The notes under the pieces: model-generated
Databases searched by the model: none
What the model saw: only the letters and a program-made list of their open reading frames with translations
Told to the model about the DNA's origin: nothing
NCBI GenBank assembly: GCA_907165275.2
Contig: OU015674.1
Location: 8,271,001 to 8,335,000 of the forward strand
Length of the DNA stretch: 64,000 bases
Direction: 5' to 3'
From: Zygaena filipendulae
Lineage: Eukaryota > Arthropoda > Insecta > Lepidoptera > Zygaenidae
Translations under genes and position numbers: made by a program
Shown: positions 38,601 to 47,077 of the stretch, in pieces
Numbering within the stretch: position 1 is the stretch's first letter
How the letters are laid out: the number at the start of each line of letters is the position of its first letter

Positions 38601-41600
38601 TTCCTGCGCGAATTCCGGAACGCACGCGTGTGAAACCGCGGGGCACAGCTAGTTTCAAATATTTTTTGATAGTAGGCATATACATTGTGGGGGGCGACTA
38701 GAATTCACCTTTTTTTGTTTACAATAGAGTGCCATGCGTACTGAATAACAATGTGTTGTGTTATGAGTTGTTTGTCTGGCTTTAACGTCGCAAAGGAGCG
38801 ACAGATCGATGTGATTTGCTTTTTATATCGGCCGTAACCGCGAGCAGCGGCTAGTGTTGTTTCATAATAAGAAAAGGACGCCCCCCAAATTGATTTGTTT
38901 AAAATTTGTGTATTGTGCAACAAAGTCTAATTTACCCGACATATCCTCAAGCTCAGGAGGCCCTCGGACCAGCAATCCTCTAATTTAAATAGCGAAACAT
39001 TTCCCCACCTCCGGAATATATGTAAATAAAATAGGTTGCAACCCAACTTTAATATGACGACTCATTTGAAGGAAGCGTGTAACTAGTTTCGCCCGCGACG
39101 ATTTCGGAGTCATCGCGAGAATTCCGATAGATATCAAAAGTGCCCTATGTACACCTGAAAAGTTTTATGGTGATCGGTCAAACCGTTGAGGCATGAAAGC
39201 GTAACAAACGTACAAACAAACTTACATTCGCATTTATAATTCGAGTTGATCGAGCCCGGACAGTTCAAGTGACGGCCTTAGTTCGTTTTTGCGCCAGGGC
39301 CTTTGATTACTCAGCTGCGTCCGGCTCTACGACCTGTGCAAACCTCTCATCTAGGTGCTCTGTTGCCGACCGCGTGTCCAGGCCGGGCCGCGCCGAGTAA
39401 GGTCACCGCGAGCGCCGCGGGCCGCAGGACGCGCCCGATTGGATTAGCCGGGGTCAACGCACCCCCGCGGTCAATCTCAAACGAGACCGATCTGCGAATC
39501 TACACCCGTTCCAATCCTGCATGATTATAACGCACCACCTTTGTACCGTGGCTATGCTCGCATGTTCTGGTATAGTTGCCGAAAAACTACCCCGTTAAAG
39601 CTACATATATTTCTTTATATTCTCTCTAAAAAAAACCTAAATGGTAGAGGTAATACAAAATATCGCCTGAGAAATAATTTGTATTCATTTCAGTGTCTGG
39701 AGGGGCACGTCGCGTCGCCCCGTCAAGGCGCACCGGCCACTTGCGGCGGGCGGTGCGGCGCGGCGGCTTGAATATTCAAGTGTTTTAAAAAACTGAAAAT
39801 ATTTTAATAACGAATCAAAGCAATAAAGTTTATTCGATACATGTTCAAGGCCGAATAATATCTCCGTTTGATAATGTTGCATAATTAACATAATATAAAC
39901 ACTTATTTCTTCAAATGCCAACACGTGTAACCTCTTCTGTCTACCGAACTCAAAACCAATTCTTAATTAGATCGCTACGTGACATTCCGACTCAGCGTCC
40001 CATAGCGCACGCTTTGACTTCGACGCGACGTCCAATACAGGACTATACAGTACCAACATCACATACATACACGTGGTCCTTCGAGCCGGATTTAATGTTT
40101 TGAATATATTATGTTTGTTTGTTACACCTTCAAACCTTAAACTAAACTCCACCGAACATCATGAAATTTTGCATACACGTTGTCAGAGAACAGAGAAGGA
40201 CATAGGGTACTTTTTATCCCGAAATTCCCGCGAGAACTCCGAAATAAACGCGGCTGAAACTGCAGGGAAGAGTCAGTATCATATAAACATAACATATCCT
40301 TACATATTATAAAACAAAGTCAGTCTGTTTATCTTTTCGCGATAAACTCAAAAACCACTGAACGGGTTTTCATGCGGTTTTCACCAATAGATAGAGTGAT
40401 TCATGAGGGAGGTTTATATGTATAGTTTATGGAATTCCCGCGAAAATCCCCTAATTACCACGGGTGAAACCACTGGGCACAGCTAGTTATATGTATAATA
40501 AATCTGCCACTAGAGAAGCGTCTGTACATTGAGTAGTTATAAAGAAAATAATGAAAGGTATCACTAGCAAAACAATATTTTATTGGACTTTCTGACCGTC
40601 TTTTTAATGGACTTCCAAAAAGGAGGAGGTTCTATGTTCGATTATATACGTATGTTTTTTTTTATGTATGTTCACCGATTACTCGGAGGTGGTTGGACCG
40701 ATTTGGATTGGATCTTTTTTTTTTTAAAGGGTATACTCCCGATCAGGTCCCATTGCCACCAAGTCTGAATCTGATGATGGGATCTTGGAGAAATCGAGGG
40801 AACTCTTCAAAAATTATAGGCACACCTATAGCGATTTGGGTATTTTTTATAGTAAATCGTTCAATGCTTTTGGAAAGCAAAATTTGAAGAAGTTGAACTG
40901 ATGATGAAGACCACAGATGGTCATCGGAACTACTCAACAATAATATGTATTTCACGGGTTCCGATTGGAACGATTTCGAAAATTGTTTTTTTGTTTGAAA
41001 GGGGATACTCCCAAATTGATTCCATTGTCACCAAGTCAAGATCTGATGATGGGATCTTAAAGTAATCAAGGGAACTCTTCAAAAATTATAGGTACACCTA
41101 TAGCGATTTTTGTATTTTTTATAGTAAATCGTTAATTTGCTTTCGGAAAGCAAAATTGAACTGATGATAAAGACCACAGATGGTCATCGAAACTACTCAA
41201 TAATAGGTATTTCACGGGTTTCGATTCGTTAACTTTAATATGGTTTATAAACAATTTATGCTCGTCACAATGTATATGGTGAAGTGGAACTGATGGTGAT
41301 GTACCAGGAGAACTCCTCAATAGTTAACGTCCCTGCGTCGGAAAAAGCAATATTTTGTAGAAGGTGATGAGCAGTTGCCATTAGGCTATTGTAACTTAGA
41401 GAAATTACAAACTAAGTCACTTAAAAGCGAGAAATAAACAAAATTTTAACAAAAAAATTAAAACCGACTTCCAAAAACACAAAACTAAAAAGGTGAAAAT
41501 AACAAGCTAAAAATAACAAAATACCGATTTAATCCAAAAGACAAAAACACACGCAATTAATATTGGTTTGTGCTACCACTGATTGTGTTTTTTTGTGTTT

Positions 41601-44600
41601 TTGGAAGTTGGTTTTAATTTTTGAACTCAAAACATAACGCAATAACTACCTAGTCACTAAACGGAAGTGAAAATTTTCGTCGTTGCCTCTGTTGTAGTCT
41701 CTTTTAAAACAAGGTTTTCTAAATGATACATCGCAATGGGTTCACGGAAAGAGGAGTAATGACTATAGGTAATGACCATATCACAAGCGAAAAGTCCTGT
41801 TACGAGAGCCGACACGCTTCCGCGCGTCACGCCGCGGGGAATAGCTAGTTGAAAATATTTAACGCTATAATTAATTGCTGCAACTGAATTTCACGTGTTC
41901 GGAATATAAAATAAATAATAATATATTGTTTTTAAGAACATTTTGTTAATTTACACTAACTACTTTCTATTATACTCTGTAACTGCACAATATTTTAAGG
42001 TTTTTCTGAAAACGCTTTCGTTTGGAACCATTTAAAGAAAATTCGGGTGGGAGAGTCCGAACACCCTTATTTATTTATACCTGACCCGCGCGGTTTCACC
42101 CGCGGTAATTTCGGAGTTCCCGCGGGAATTCCAGGATAAAATATAGTTATAAACCTTCCTCATGAATCACTATCTATTGGTGAAAACCGCATCAAAATCC
42201 GTTGCGTAGTTTTAAAGATTTAAGCATACCTACATAGGGATATAGGGACAGAGAAAGCGACTTTGTTTTATACGATATAGTGATGAACACATTAAAATAA
42301 AATTTAAAAAAGAAATGAATTTAATGCAGAGTTAGGATTGTACGTATATTGCTGAAAGTGATGCAACACGCAACCATGCTCAACTGCAGTGGACACGTAC
42401 CTACTGTATAGCCAGCTATCGCTCAAACAGCTACAGAGCAGTATGCAGCATGGCTATAGATGGGCGCTCAACCCGATGCTTGGGATTAAACCCGACAAAA
42501 ACCTGCCATTTTCGGGTACAAACCCGAGTTTAAACCCGAAAATGGCAGGCTTAATAAACAAAAGCAAACGGAAAGAACAGATTTATTTTGAATTTGAAGC
42601 CATTTTATAAAATACATTCACGTCCTTAATTTGAAACTGGAAGATTATAGAACAGCAATGAGATTATTGTTTAAAAATTGTTTTATGTGTTCTATTACTA
42701 CTACTAATAGTAATAGAACACCTACTACAAAACTGATGGGGCCTGTTATTCAATATCTTCGTAATATAGGCTTGATATCGGTTATTTATTTGGACAGTAT
42801 GCTCCTTTGTGGAAATACATTTTCTCGTTGTACAAAAAAATTTAGAACCACAAAAAAAAATTGTCCTAGACTAGGTTTCACAATTAATTAGAAGTCAGTA
42901 AGCATCCCTATTTTTAGGATTTGTGTTTAATTCCATAGAATGTACATTTATTGGTATACCTATCAGATGAAGAGAAACAAAAAATTAAAGAACTTCAATT
43001 CTCCTCTGTTAAAAGATGTAGACTTCGCAATTTCAATCATTTAACAGGTTTACTCATGTACGTTTGTCCAGTGCAGTGGTTCCTTATGGCTGGATGTACC
43101 TATATAAAATGTTGCCACCCAGTTCGATTTTCACTGGGGATAGAAAACTTCCTGGTCAGGGTTTTATTGAGTAGTCACCATAGCAAACTTTGATTGTGTA
43201 TCTGGGTTGTCACACCATGAGAATTTAAGAAGTAAAATTTCAACACTGTTTGACAAAATGTTATTTGAAAAATCTGTATAATATTCAAGGAAAGCTTAGA
43301 TATAAGCAAAAGCAGATGTAAGTCTCAAAATCATTCAAGATAAAAATGATTAATGGAAGTCTCGGAATCAATAATAACACAATAGAAGTATTGAGTAGAT
43401 AAAATATGACTTAATAATAATGCCTCTACTGGGACAAAAAAAAAGAAATGTGGCAGAGCTTACTCCTTGAAGTGGGAAAAAATATTTTGAAATTTTCATT
43501 TCATTACATCAATCCACATAAGCCAAATATTATTTATTAGTAATAACTTCTCACAAGAAATATATAGTCACAGTTTTAATCTAGTTATTGTATTCAATAA
43601 ATAACATTAAATACATGAAAAAACTAATAAATTATTCATTAAATGACTTAAGAACTAGAATATATTAAACAAACCACTTAAGTCAAATAGAGCTTTAATA
43701 AGTCTGTAATTCAAAACATTAAGAGGGAAATTAATACAACAAAAAAGTATTACAAACACCTACTCTAATTAAATAACTTAATTAGCAAGTAGGTAAACAG
43801 CAGAGAATTTTTGCATACTAAAGCATGTATATTTATTTTTGGCAAATTACACAATATGTAATAAAACTAATATACTGTAACATGGTAACCACAGACAGTA
43901 GACAGACACCACTAGCCAACATGTTTTTTTTATTCAATAAAAGTGGTTCAAGGGAGGTCATTGACCCACGCCTGAGGCAGACACAAGCCAGACGAGCAAA
44001 AAAGTAAAACTTGTAGTTTTTATGAGGTCGGTGTGGCAAGCACGGCCTGCCATTGGTTATCGAGCAACCCAATTATAGTATTTGACTAGTTTGGCACCGA
44101 GGCACCAACACCAATCACAGAGCAGCGTGTGTGGTGTGGTGTCATTTTGAAGTACAAACAGTCTAATACATTTTTTTATGTAGATGTTGGGAGCACTTAG
44201 TTTGATCAAGTTATATGTTATGCAACATTTGTCATTTACATACCTTTTGTTACCTGCATACTACTGTTCTTTATGAGGCACACTAGGATCATGATCTATC
44301 CATTCTTTTTGTTGTTTCATTTTCTAATAAATATTTGACCTATCCTGATGACTTCACATTGATTTAGTACCTACAGAATAATCAAAAGTAATTCCAGATT
44401 ACATTTAGTATTCTCAATTACATGAAAATAAATGAAACAATACAGTAAAGGTAACAATAGGTAAACTGGATCTTTTAAAAAGCATTTTCTACCAACCAAC
44501 CAAGCCTGAGTTAAAGCTGAGAGCAAGCTGAGAGCCTAAACCACTTTTTTTAATACACAAATAGGTATATTAATATTGAATCAATTTCTCTATGTTCTCA

Positions 44601-45117
44601 GGTCAATCAAACAAATATAATATCAAAAGATTAAAAAATATTCTAGTCACAATATTATAGTACATACATAACAGTCTCCTTATATTGCAATATTATAAAT
44701 GCAAGTTGGGATGTTTGTGACTCGATTATGATAAACATAGAGGAATAAAATGAATAGATTTTGATAAAATATTGAACACAGGCATTATATTCTGGAATAA
44801 CACATAGAATACTTTCATCCCAGTACAAAGTGCTCCCCATGAACATTCAAATTCAGGCTGGTGGAACTTTGGGAACCAGTCAGTAGGTAGGTAGTAGTTT
44901 CAGTCTTATTAGACTCCAACTGTTACCAAACAAACCAAGGTACTTTAAATTTATAATTCAACTACAATACATGCTGAGGTTTCAATTTATATTATATGAG
45001 ACTTCAAATCAATGTGAAATCTTTTTTCAAAGGAATGGAAGTTAAATTGATCAAGACGTCAACTATAACCAATTAGTACAAGCTGTTTCTAATAAAATAG
45101 TCTTACTTACCTGACAT
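26490..45117 (-). CDS. Pur-alpha: Pur-alpha, single-stranded purine-rich nucleic acid binding protein (nine coding exons)
   Basis: Joined minus-strand exons, in order: 45117-45111, 34662-34615, 33495-33383, 31502-31338, 30299-30121, 27506-27401, 27200-27084, 26996-26910, 26609-26490. They total 942 nt, that is 313 residues plus stop, and every junction keeps frame with GT donors and AG acceptors. The product starts [13 protein letters not shown] and carries three PUR repeats: about residues 27-95 ([15 protein letters not shown]), 106-170 ([19 protein letters not shown], then [14 protein letters not shown]) and 172-240 ([21 protein letters not shown]). This matches the family's PUR I-II-III layout and usual length of roughly 260-320. 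Known family role: binding purine-rich (GGN) single-stranded DNA and RNA, in transcription and neuronal mRNA transport; PUR I and II form the binding domain and PUR III dimerises. Identity and exons 1-7 are solid; the Gly-rich and last exons are less sure. Introns hold several transposons. Confidence 0.93.
26871..26894. repeat. Poly-C run of 24 (G-run in Pur-alpha intron 8)
   Basis: 24 C on the plus strand, 15 bp past the exon 8 donor on the transcribed strand. G-runs near donors commonly act as intronic splicing enhancers. Length is likely polymorphic. Confidence 0.95.
26910..26996 (-). CDS. Pur-alpha: Pur-alpha coding exon 8 (Gly-rich tail)
   Basis: 87 nt, phase 0, between acceptor TTGCAG and donor GTGAGTACG. 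It encodes 29 residues: [20 protein letters not shown] then QLSPLAHDI, a low-complexity tail after PUR III. Support is splice-site quality, preserved phase and extreme GC typical of this gene's exons; I cannot confirm it by homology. The donor is followed after 9-15 nt by a G-run of 24 (C-run on the plus strand, 26871-26894), then by a second donor copy at about 26838. Confidence 0.65.
27084..27200 (-). CDS. Pur-alpha: Pur-alpha coding exon 7 (PUR repeat III, second half)
   Basis: 117 nt, phase 0 to 0, between acceptor GTGCGCAG and donor CAG|GTGAGT. It encodes [30 protein letters not shown] and a basic/acidic tail [22 protein letters not shown] matches the family pattern (T-I-T-V-P-x-x-W-x-x-F). 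The 87-nt intron that follows has no stop in frame and a length divisible by three, so its retention would also make protein. Confidence 0.94.
27401..27506 (-). CDS. Pur-alpha: Pur-alpha coding exon 6 (PUR repeat III, first half)
   Basis: 106 nt between acceptor GTGCGCAG and donor GTGAGCGGT, phase 2 to 0. It encodes [20 protein letters not shown] then [15 protein letters not shown], the dimerisation-type third PUR repeat. The preceding intron is 2,614 nt, of which 1,788 nt is an inserted LTR element. Confidence 0.95.
27876..28228. repeat. 15-bp minisatellite (GTGTATGTGAGTGAG)n, left part
   Basis: About 23 copies with single-base variants, open in frames of both strands (repeated VYVSE on plus, LTHIH on minus); these are not genes. 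The array continues at 30017-30068 after the inserted retroelement. It lies in Pur-alpha intron 5. Confidence 0.95.
28229..28311 (-). repeat. 3' LTR of the gag-only element
   Basis: 83 bp, plus strand TGTAGGGACGTCTTAAGGCG ... CATACACCACTTCA. No difference seen from the other LTR. Confidence 0.92.
28499..29146 (-). CDS. Gag-like protein of a non-autonomous LTR element
   Basis: 216 residues from the Met in [19 protein letters not shown] (an upstream Met at 29242 would add 32 residues that look unlike the rest). Residues about 115-205 carry the retrotransposon gag pattern: [20 protein letters not shown], then [19 protein letters not shown] and a Leu-rich FLLPKKSF...[12 protein letters not shown] Ser-rich stretch ([13 protein letters not shown]) separates a Lys-rich helical N-terminus from this capsid-like part. 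It ends IDPPRPMV without a CCHC zinc knuckle, so the C-terminal part of a normal gag is missing. The frame is open and the LTRs identical, so the loss happened before the last transposition. Confidence 0.8.
   Translation of the reverse strand: MDSKLVENLDELNKIKKYLIKKGQSRFKGNVLEDKLKLAKNIFLECQDILKYLLSQKGQKYELIVIANNANDNINKVYGDIKNLCIKPTKRHSSSSCSSRDEKEFMMDFDLKTACSLIPVMDGKEETTKRLIDAVEMYAEMLKEEDKLWLIKFTLKNRLSENAKVRLPKNYVCINDLLVDLRKFLLPKKSFVAIQNKLQNISQGWKSIDPPRPMV
29444..29749 (-). CDS. Small single-pass membrane protein of the gag-only element
   Basis: 101 residues, upstream of the gag-like frame on the same strand. Residues about 34-56 form a strong transmembrane segment ([19 protein letters not shown]), followed by a basic, Arg-rich tail ([20 protein letters not shown]). 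The N-terminus has no signal peptide. Small membrane proteins next to gag occur in some arthropod LTR elements; I cannot name the family. The basic flank right after the membrane segment predicts the C-terminus inside the cell. Its role could be membrane targeting of gag; that is inference. Confidence 0.6.
   Translation of the reverse strand: MCRSSPEKQELKIAQNAAGSNSANTEQLSYHLSITNILLIIIVVVILLTCCGGIYYAYKRCHRQWMRREIARHALRRSLARRQEEQQHAGSSAGAIAGGKH
29934..30016 (-). repeat. 5' LTR of the gag-only element
   Basis: 83 bp, same as 28229-28311; followed on the minus strand by the TGGCGACCC primer-site candidate at 29933-29921. Confidence 0.92.
30017..30110. repeat. 15-bp minisatellite, right remnant, running into a GT repeat
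   Basis: GTGTATGTGAGTGAGGTGTA continues the array of 27876-28228, then grades into (GTGTGTGAGT)n next to the exon 5 donor. Confidence 0.9.
30121..30299 (-). CDS. Pur-alpha: Pur-alpha coding exon 5 (PUR repeat II)
   Basis: 179 nt between acceptor GTGAGCAG and donor GTGAGGGCA, phase 0 to 2. It encodes [20 protein letters not shown], then [12 protein letters not shown] and [20 protein letters not shown], ending FGTDDGG. This is the best conserved block of the family. The donor is followed within about 50 nt by a GT-rich repeat and then the remnant of a 15-bp minisatellite split by a retroelement. Confidence 0.96.
31338..31502 (-). CDS. Pur-alpha: Pur-alpha coding exon 4 (PUR repeat I, second half)
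   Basis: 165 nt, phase 0 to 0. It encodes [20 protein letters not shown] and the helix [20 protein letters not shown], then a linker [12 protein letters not shown] into PUR II. The donor AAG|GTGCAC is weaker than the others. The family pattern after KVAE is a Gly-rich turn followed by RS, a strand, then EFRDHL, as seen here. Confidence 0.94.
31560..32012. mobile_element. (GTCY)n-bearing MITE split by a Helitron-like insertion
   Basis: Left part 31560-31762: GGTTCCATACCCCAAGGG, then the (GTCY)n tract GTCCGTCTGTCTGTCTGTCC and TTTTTTGCCGTTTTT. Right part 31966-32012: ATGGTACGGACCCCTTCGTG and GAGTCCGACTCGCAC. In this lepidopteran family the two parts are normally contiguous. The intervening 31763-31965 is a minus-strand Helitron-like copy. 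Confidence 0.8.
31763..31965 (-). mobile_element. Helitron-like copy inserted in the (GTCY)n MITE
   Basis: Plus strand AACTGGCTGTTCCTCGTTTC is the inverted 3' end; then CCGAGGCAATTCCGGGACAA and the body down to CTTTCGCATTTGTAATAGTA at the far end. Confidence 0.8.
32450..32765. mobile_element. Two Helitron-like copies tail to tail
   Basis: Plus-strand copy ends GTGAAACCGCGACGGGCAGC TAGT at about 32647. A second, minus-strand copy begins at about 32667 with ACTAGCTATTTCCTGCGGTT and continues through GCGTTCCTGCGGGAACTCC. Confidence 0.75.
33314..33370. repeat. GT-rich microsatellite in Pur-alpha intron 3
   Basis: GTGTGTGTGCGGTGTGTGAG and similar, adjoining the exon 3 donor. Confidence 0.9.
33383..33495 (-). 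CDS. Pur-alpha: Pur-alpha coding exon 3 (PUR repeat I, first half)
   Basis: 113 nt between acceptor GTCGCAG and donor GTGAGAGCG, phase 1 to phase 0. It encodes [14 protein letters not shown] followed by the PUR I strand core [20 protein letters not shown], close to the vertebrate and fly protein ([10 protein letters not shown] is shared). A (GT)n-like microsatellite lies directly downstream in the intron (about 33320-33370). Confidence 0.95.
34615..34662 (-). CDS. Pur-alpha: Pur-alpha coding exon 2
   Basis: 48 nt between acceptor TGTTTCAG and donor GTAAGTCGG, phase 1 to phase 1. It encodes the short Gly/Asn-rich leader ending in [11 protein letters not shown] before PUR I. Its acceptor sits only 37 bp from the end of a hAT-like element at 34700-35093. 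A second Met (residue 9, codon at 34645) lies in it and could serve as an alternative start. Confidence 0.82.
34700..35093. mobile_element. hAT-like MITE with CAGGGCCGTCT ends
   Basis: Left CAGGGCCGTCTTTACCAGGG, right AGACGGCCCTG; CAGGG(C/G)-type ends are typical of hAT elements. No 8-bp target duplication is visible, so it is old or diverged. It ends 37 bp from the acceptor of Pur-alpha exon 2. Confidence 0.8.
35455..35655 (+). mobile_element. Helitron-like copy
   Basis: TCTGTCTGTCTGTTTGTCTG, then GAAAACGTTTCACGCGGGTG and the terminus CCGCGGGGTACAGCTAGT. Sequence 35655-36262 to its right is intron without recognised content. Confidence 0.75.
36267..37177 (-). mobile_element. Internally deleted Tc1-type (DD34E) transposon, 911 bp
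   Basis: Perfect 27-bp inverted ends starting CACACATCAAAAGTGTCTAG (36267-36293 and 37151-37177), flanked by TA on both sides as expected for Tc1/mariner. The internal frame encodes only the catalytic part of the transposase and begins inside the right terminal repeat, so the 5' part of the element, with the DNA-binding domain, is deleted. Confidence 0.93.
36536..37165 (-). pseudogene. Tc1-family transposase, N-terminally truncated
   Basis: About 203 residues with no ATG at the front; full-length relatives are about 340. Catalytic triad visible: first Asp in FSDESRFGM, second in [10 protein letters not shown], Glu in [12 protein letters not shown], with 34 residues between the second and third, hence DD34E. 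The frame is otherwise open to its stop at 36536. The paired helix-turn-helix N-terminus is missing, so it should not bind its ends by itself. Lies in the first Pur-alpha intron. Confidence 0.92.
37178..38105. other. Intron stretch, nothing recognised
   Basis: No coding or transposon signature beyond short AT-rich repeats. Confidence 0.6.
38110..38715. repeat. Single diverged copy of the 424-bp repeat, split by a Helitron-like insertion
   Basis: 38110-38340 holds CCCAAAAAGTTCTAAGAG, TTTTTCGATCTGACCAATAT and GGTACAAGGCCGTAAAAA; 38656-38715 holds ACATTGTGGGGGGCGACTAG. The intervening part ends with CCGCGGGGCACAGCTAGT. Confidence 0.75.
38345..38655 (+). mobile_element. Helitron-like copy
   Basis: Two hairpin cores (GGAGTTCCTGCGGGAATTCC and GGAGTTCCTGCGCGAATTCC) and the terminus GTGAAACCGCGGGGCACAGC TAGT at 38637-38654. 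Confidence 0.8.
39068..39245 (-). mobile_element. Helitron-like copy
   Basis: Inverted order: AACTAGTTTCGCCCGCGACG, then GGTGATCGGTCAAACCGTTG and CTTACATTCGCATTTATAAT. Confidence 0.75.
39250..40080. other. Intron stretch, nothing recognised
   Basis: Includes two small GC-rich patches (39360-39480, 39715-39770) without coding content. Confidence 0.55.
40105..40490 (+). mobile_element. Two Helitron-like copies in tandem
   Basis: First: GTTTGTTTGTTACACCTTCA to GGCTGAAACTGCAGGGAAGA. Second: GTCAGTCTGTTTATCTTTTC to GGTGAAACCACTGGGCACAG CTAGT at 40487. Confidence 0.75.
40600..41475. repeat. Dispersed lepidopteran repeat with a ~265-bp internal tandem
   Basis: Starts with GACTTCCAAAAAGGAGGAGG and GTATGTTCACCGATTACTCG. 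The block CTGATGATGGGATCTT ... AGACCACAGATGGTCATCG ... TATTTCACGGGTT occurs twice, about 255 bp apart. AAAACCGACTTCCAAAAAC closes it near 41475. A fragment of the same family is at 56380-56470. No coding content. Confidence 0.75.
42085..42285 (-). mobile_element. Helitron-like copy
   Basis: GCGCGGTTTCACCCGCGGTA then TTCCCGCGGGAATTCCAGG, in inverted orientation. Confidence 0.75.
42452..42560. mobile_element. Palindromic MITE, AACCCG family, copy 2
   Basis: CTATAGATGGGCGCTCAACC at the left; a CTGCCATTTTCGGGTACAAA / CCGAAAATGGCAG inverted pair inside. Confidence 0.7.
42565..45105. other. Intron 1 of Pur-alpha, distal part
   Basis: About 2.5 kb of AT-rich, low-repeat sequence. No exon, RNA gene or transposon end that I can support. 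Confidence 0.6.
45111..45117 (-). CDS. Pur-alpha: Pur-alpha coding exon 1 (initiator, 7 coding nt)
   Basis: The minus strand reads ATGTCAG followed by a near-consensus donor GTAAGTAAG. The split codon G|AA joins the next exon to give MSEYHGQG, and the phase (1) fits exactly. Another candidate donor (CTGCAG|GTAAATTG) lies about 50 nt upstream, so the 5'UTR structure is uncertain. Without this exon, translation would have to start at Met9 in exon 2, where an earlier out-of-frame ATG lies 11 nt upstream; with exon 1 that problem disappears. The intron to exon 2 is about 10.4 kb. Confidence 0.75.
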
Positions 45118-45589
45118 CCTACAGGAGTCTGATTGCAATACTTATTTTCACAATCAATTTACCTGCAGCTGTAATGCACTGGATGTTTGTTAACTTTATT
45201 CTTCGATTATTTGATGATCAATTTCTACAATAGCAAGCTTGTTGAGTAAAATGTGCACAGAGTTAAGCAATCCTTTGTTCACTGTCACCCCAGCCAACAG
45301 CATTGCAACACACTCCCCGAGTCACACAGTGGCTTAGCACTGTCCTCAGTCCCAGCTGCTGCATAATATCTCACCACCACACTTCACCACACTACATTAA
45401 CACACTTATATACTGAGAACAAAGGAACAATACACTAAAATAGCACAGATGTCTAGTTTAAACCACAACTGTCACTTTTAACAGTGCTAGAGTGTCATAG
45501 TAAGATGCAGATGCGATGAAGAAGGTAATGAGTTGGTGGGATCCTGGTAGCGGTCTTGGTCGGAGATACGGCCTGCGGGTACTGACCTG

Positions 45590-45960
45590 CCATGGCAAGC
45601 CAGCCCGCCAGGAGGCCGCGGTGGCCGCTCCCTGCCGCGGGCAGCAGCGGCTCCGCCTGCGCCGAGCCGTCGCCCTGCCGCGTGCAGCCGGCTGCTGACA
45701 CCGGGTCGCCCGACCTCAGTAAGAGGTCGTAGACAAAAAAATCGATAGGTCGTCAACCTCCGCCGACGGTCGGCCGCAGCCGAGCCCGGGCGGCCGTCGC
45801 GCCGCCGCCCGCTCGCCGCCGCCTCGCGCAACCCGAAGACCCCTTCGAGGCCTCAATACCGGAGACTTAACAGATCCGAATTCGCCATTTTGAAACGGGA
45901 ACAATGAGATATTCGCTTTTGAACGTTAGAGCGGCGCGGAATGTCGTCCGACACGACAGA
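45590..45960 (-). promoter_or_regulatory. Candidate Pur-alpha promoter / 5'UTR exon
   Basis: A GC-rich block in an AT-rich region upstream of the initiator exon. On the minus strand a short open frame with a strong start context (AAAATGG) runs 45888-45853 and encodes MANSDLLSLRY. The block ends in a possible donor GCAG|GTCAGTACC at about 45588; an acceptor-like TTACAG at about 45170 could join it to the initiator exon. No coding frame here is recognisable. Inferred from position and composition only; a promoter for a plus-strand transcript is also possible. Confidence 0.35.
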
Positions 45961-46438
45961 CGCAAGCCGTGGGAAATGTAAAACGTTATAAACACTACAC
46001 CGCTGTAAATAAATACGTACTCTGACTAGAAATCCCCTCGTCACCGTTGCCGATATCCGACATCTCAATCCACACCGCACTCTACAGACAGGCAATCCGC
46101 GATCTTTTCGGATCTCTGCACTATTCAAAAGTTGAATTTTGTCTGTGGTCGATGTCGGAGCTATCAAAAGTAGGTTTTTTACAGTTCCTTCTCTAGTACA
46201 CCACCAAAGAACGACCAATAAATGGCATAGTATTTATATTTTATTTTCTATTTTAGCAGTGAAAACATAACGACAAAATCTAAATATATAGAACTGGACT
46301 AATTTCAATATCAATTTCACCGAATCGGTAAAGTAGTAGGTAAGGTAGTATCACTGTAAATAACCCAAAAGTAAAAAAAAACCAAATGCCCCGAACGACA
46401 GCTGCTTGACAGCTAAAATCGGTATGAAAAAAGAGAAT

Positions 46439-47077
46439 TTTCCGAAATGCACAGCGAGCACTGTAAGCTATGACGTCAATTTAGTAGGAATACTGCGAAC
46501 TGCAAAACCGTTCCGATAAAGTCAGCTATACTTCTTCTTCTTCTTCAATTATGGCAATTTATCGCGATTTATTCTGCCAATGTACGTTATTTTTAGCGAT
46601 TAAAGATTAGCTATACTAGGTACTGTTCAAAACTGTACTGTGTTTATGTCGTGGTGTATGTGTGTAAATAAATATATTTCTATTCTATTCTATTATAAAA
46701 CGGAACGCAGTCCAATATACTGTCATCCATGTCATTTTCATATCACGCTGTCGACCACTCATGTCAACCGACCTGCGCAGTTGGCCAATTATTGGTCCAA
46801 GGTTGATCATGTGATCAATCAAACCACCAGAGCACCTTACCTCAAAAGCGCTAGTGCTCTCAAAGTATAAAAATTATGACGTCATAGTTATCACCTATTA
46901 CAGGTTCTGCGGCAGTATACTGAAAGTTAGATCAGAACGAATTTCTCGTCACTGCGAGTATTGAGTCAGTGCTATCAGTATATATTACATAATGTAGTAT
47001 TGCTAACTTTATGGGAACGGCGTCGCAGTATATTGAATTGACGTCACACCTTATAGTGCTTGCAGTGCATTTCGGAA
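46439..47077. mobile_element. MITE related to 24470-24888, with longer inverted ends
   Basis: Left TTCCGAAATGCACAGCGAGC and right GCAGTGCATTTCGGAA form imperfect inverted ends of about 40 bp that include TGACGTCA(A/C). The interior shares AAACGGAACGCAGTCCAA, ATACTGTCATCCATGTC and ACGAATTTCTCGTCACTG with the first copy. A (CTT)n tract near 46530 suggests an extra insertion. Confidence 0.75.

Noticed and set aside
42631..43193. Plus-strand frames of 80-86 residues in intron 1
   Set aside because: Short, AT-driven, no motif and no splice-compatible neighbours.
45487..46218. Overlapping frames of 114 and 121 residues near the GC-rich block
   Set aside because: Composition-driven; they disagree in frame and none continues across splice sites into Pur-alpha. 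Kept only as a promoter/5'UTR candidate.
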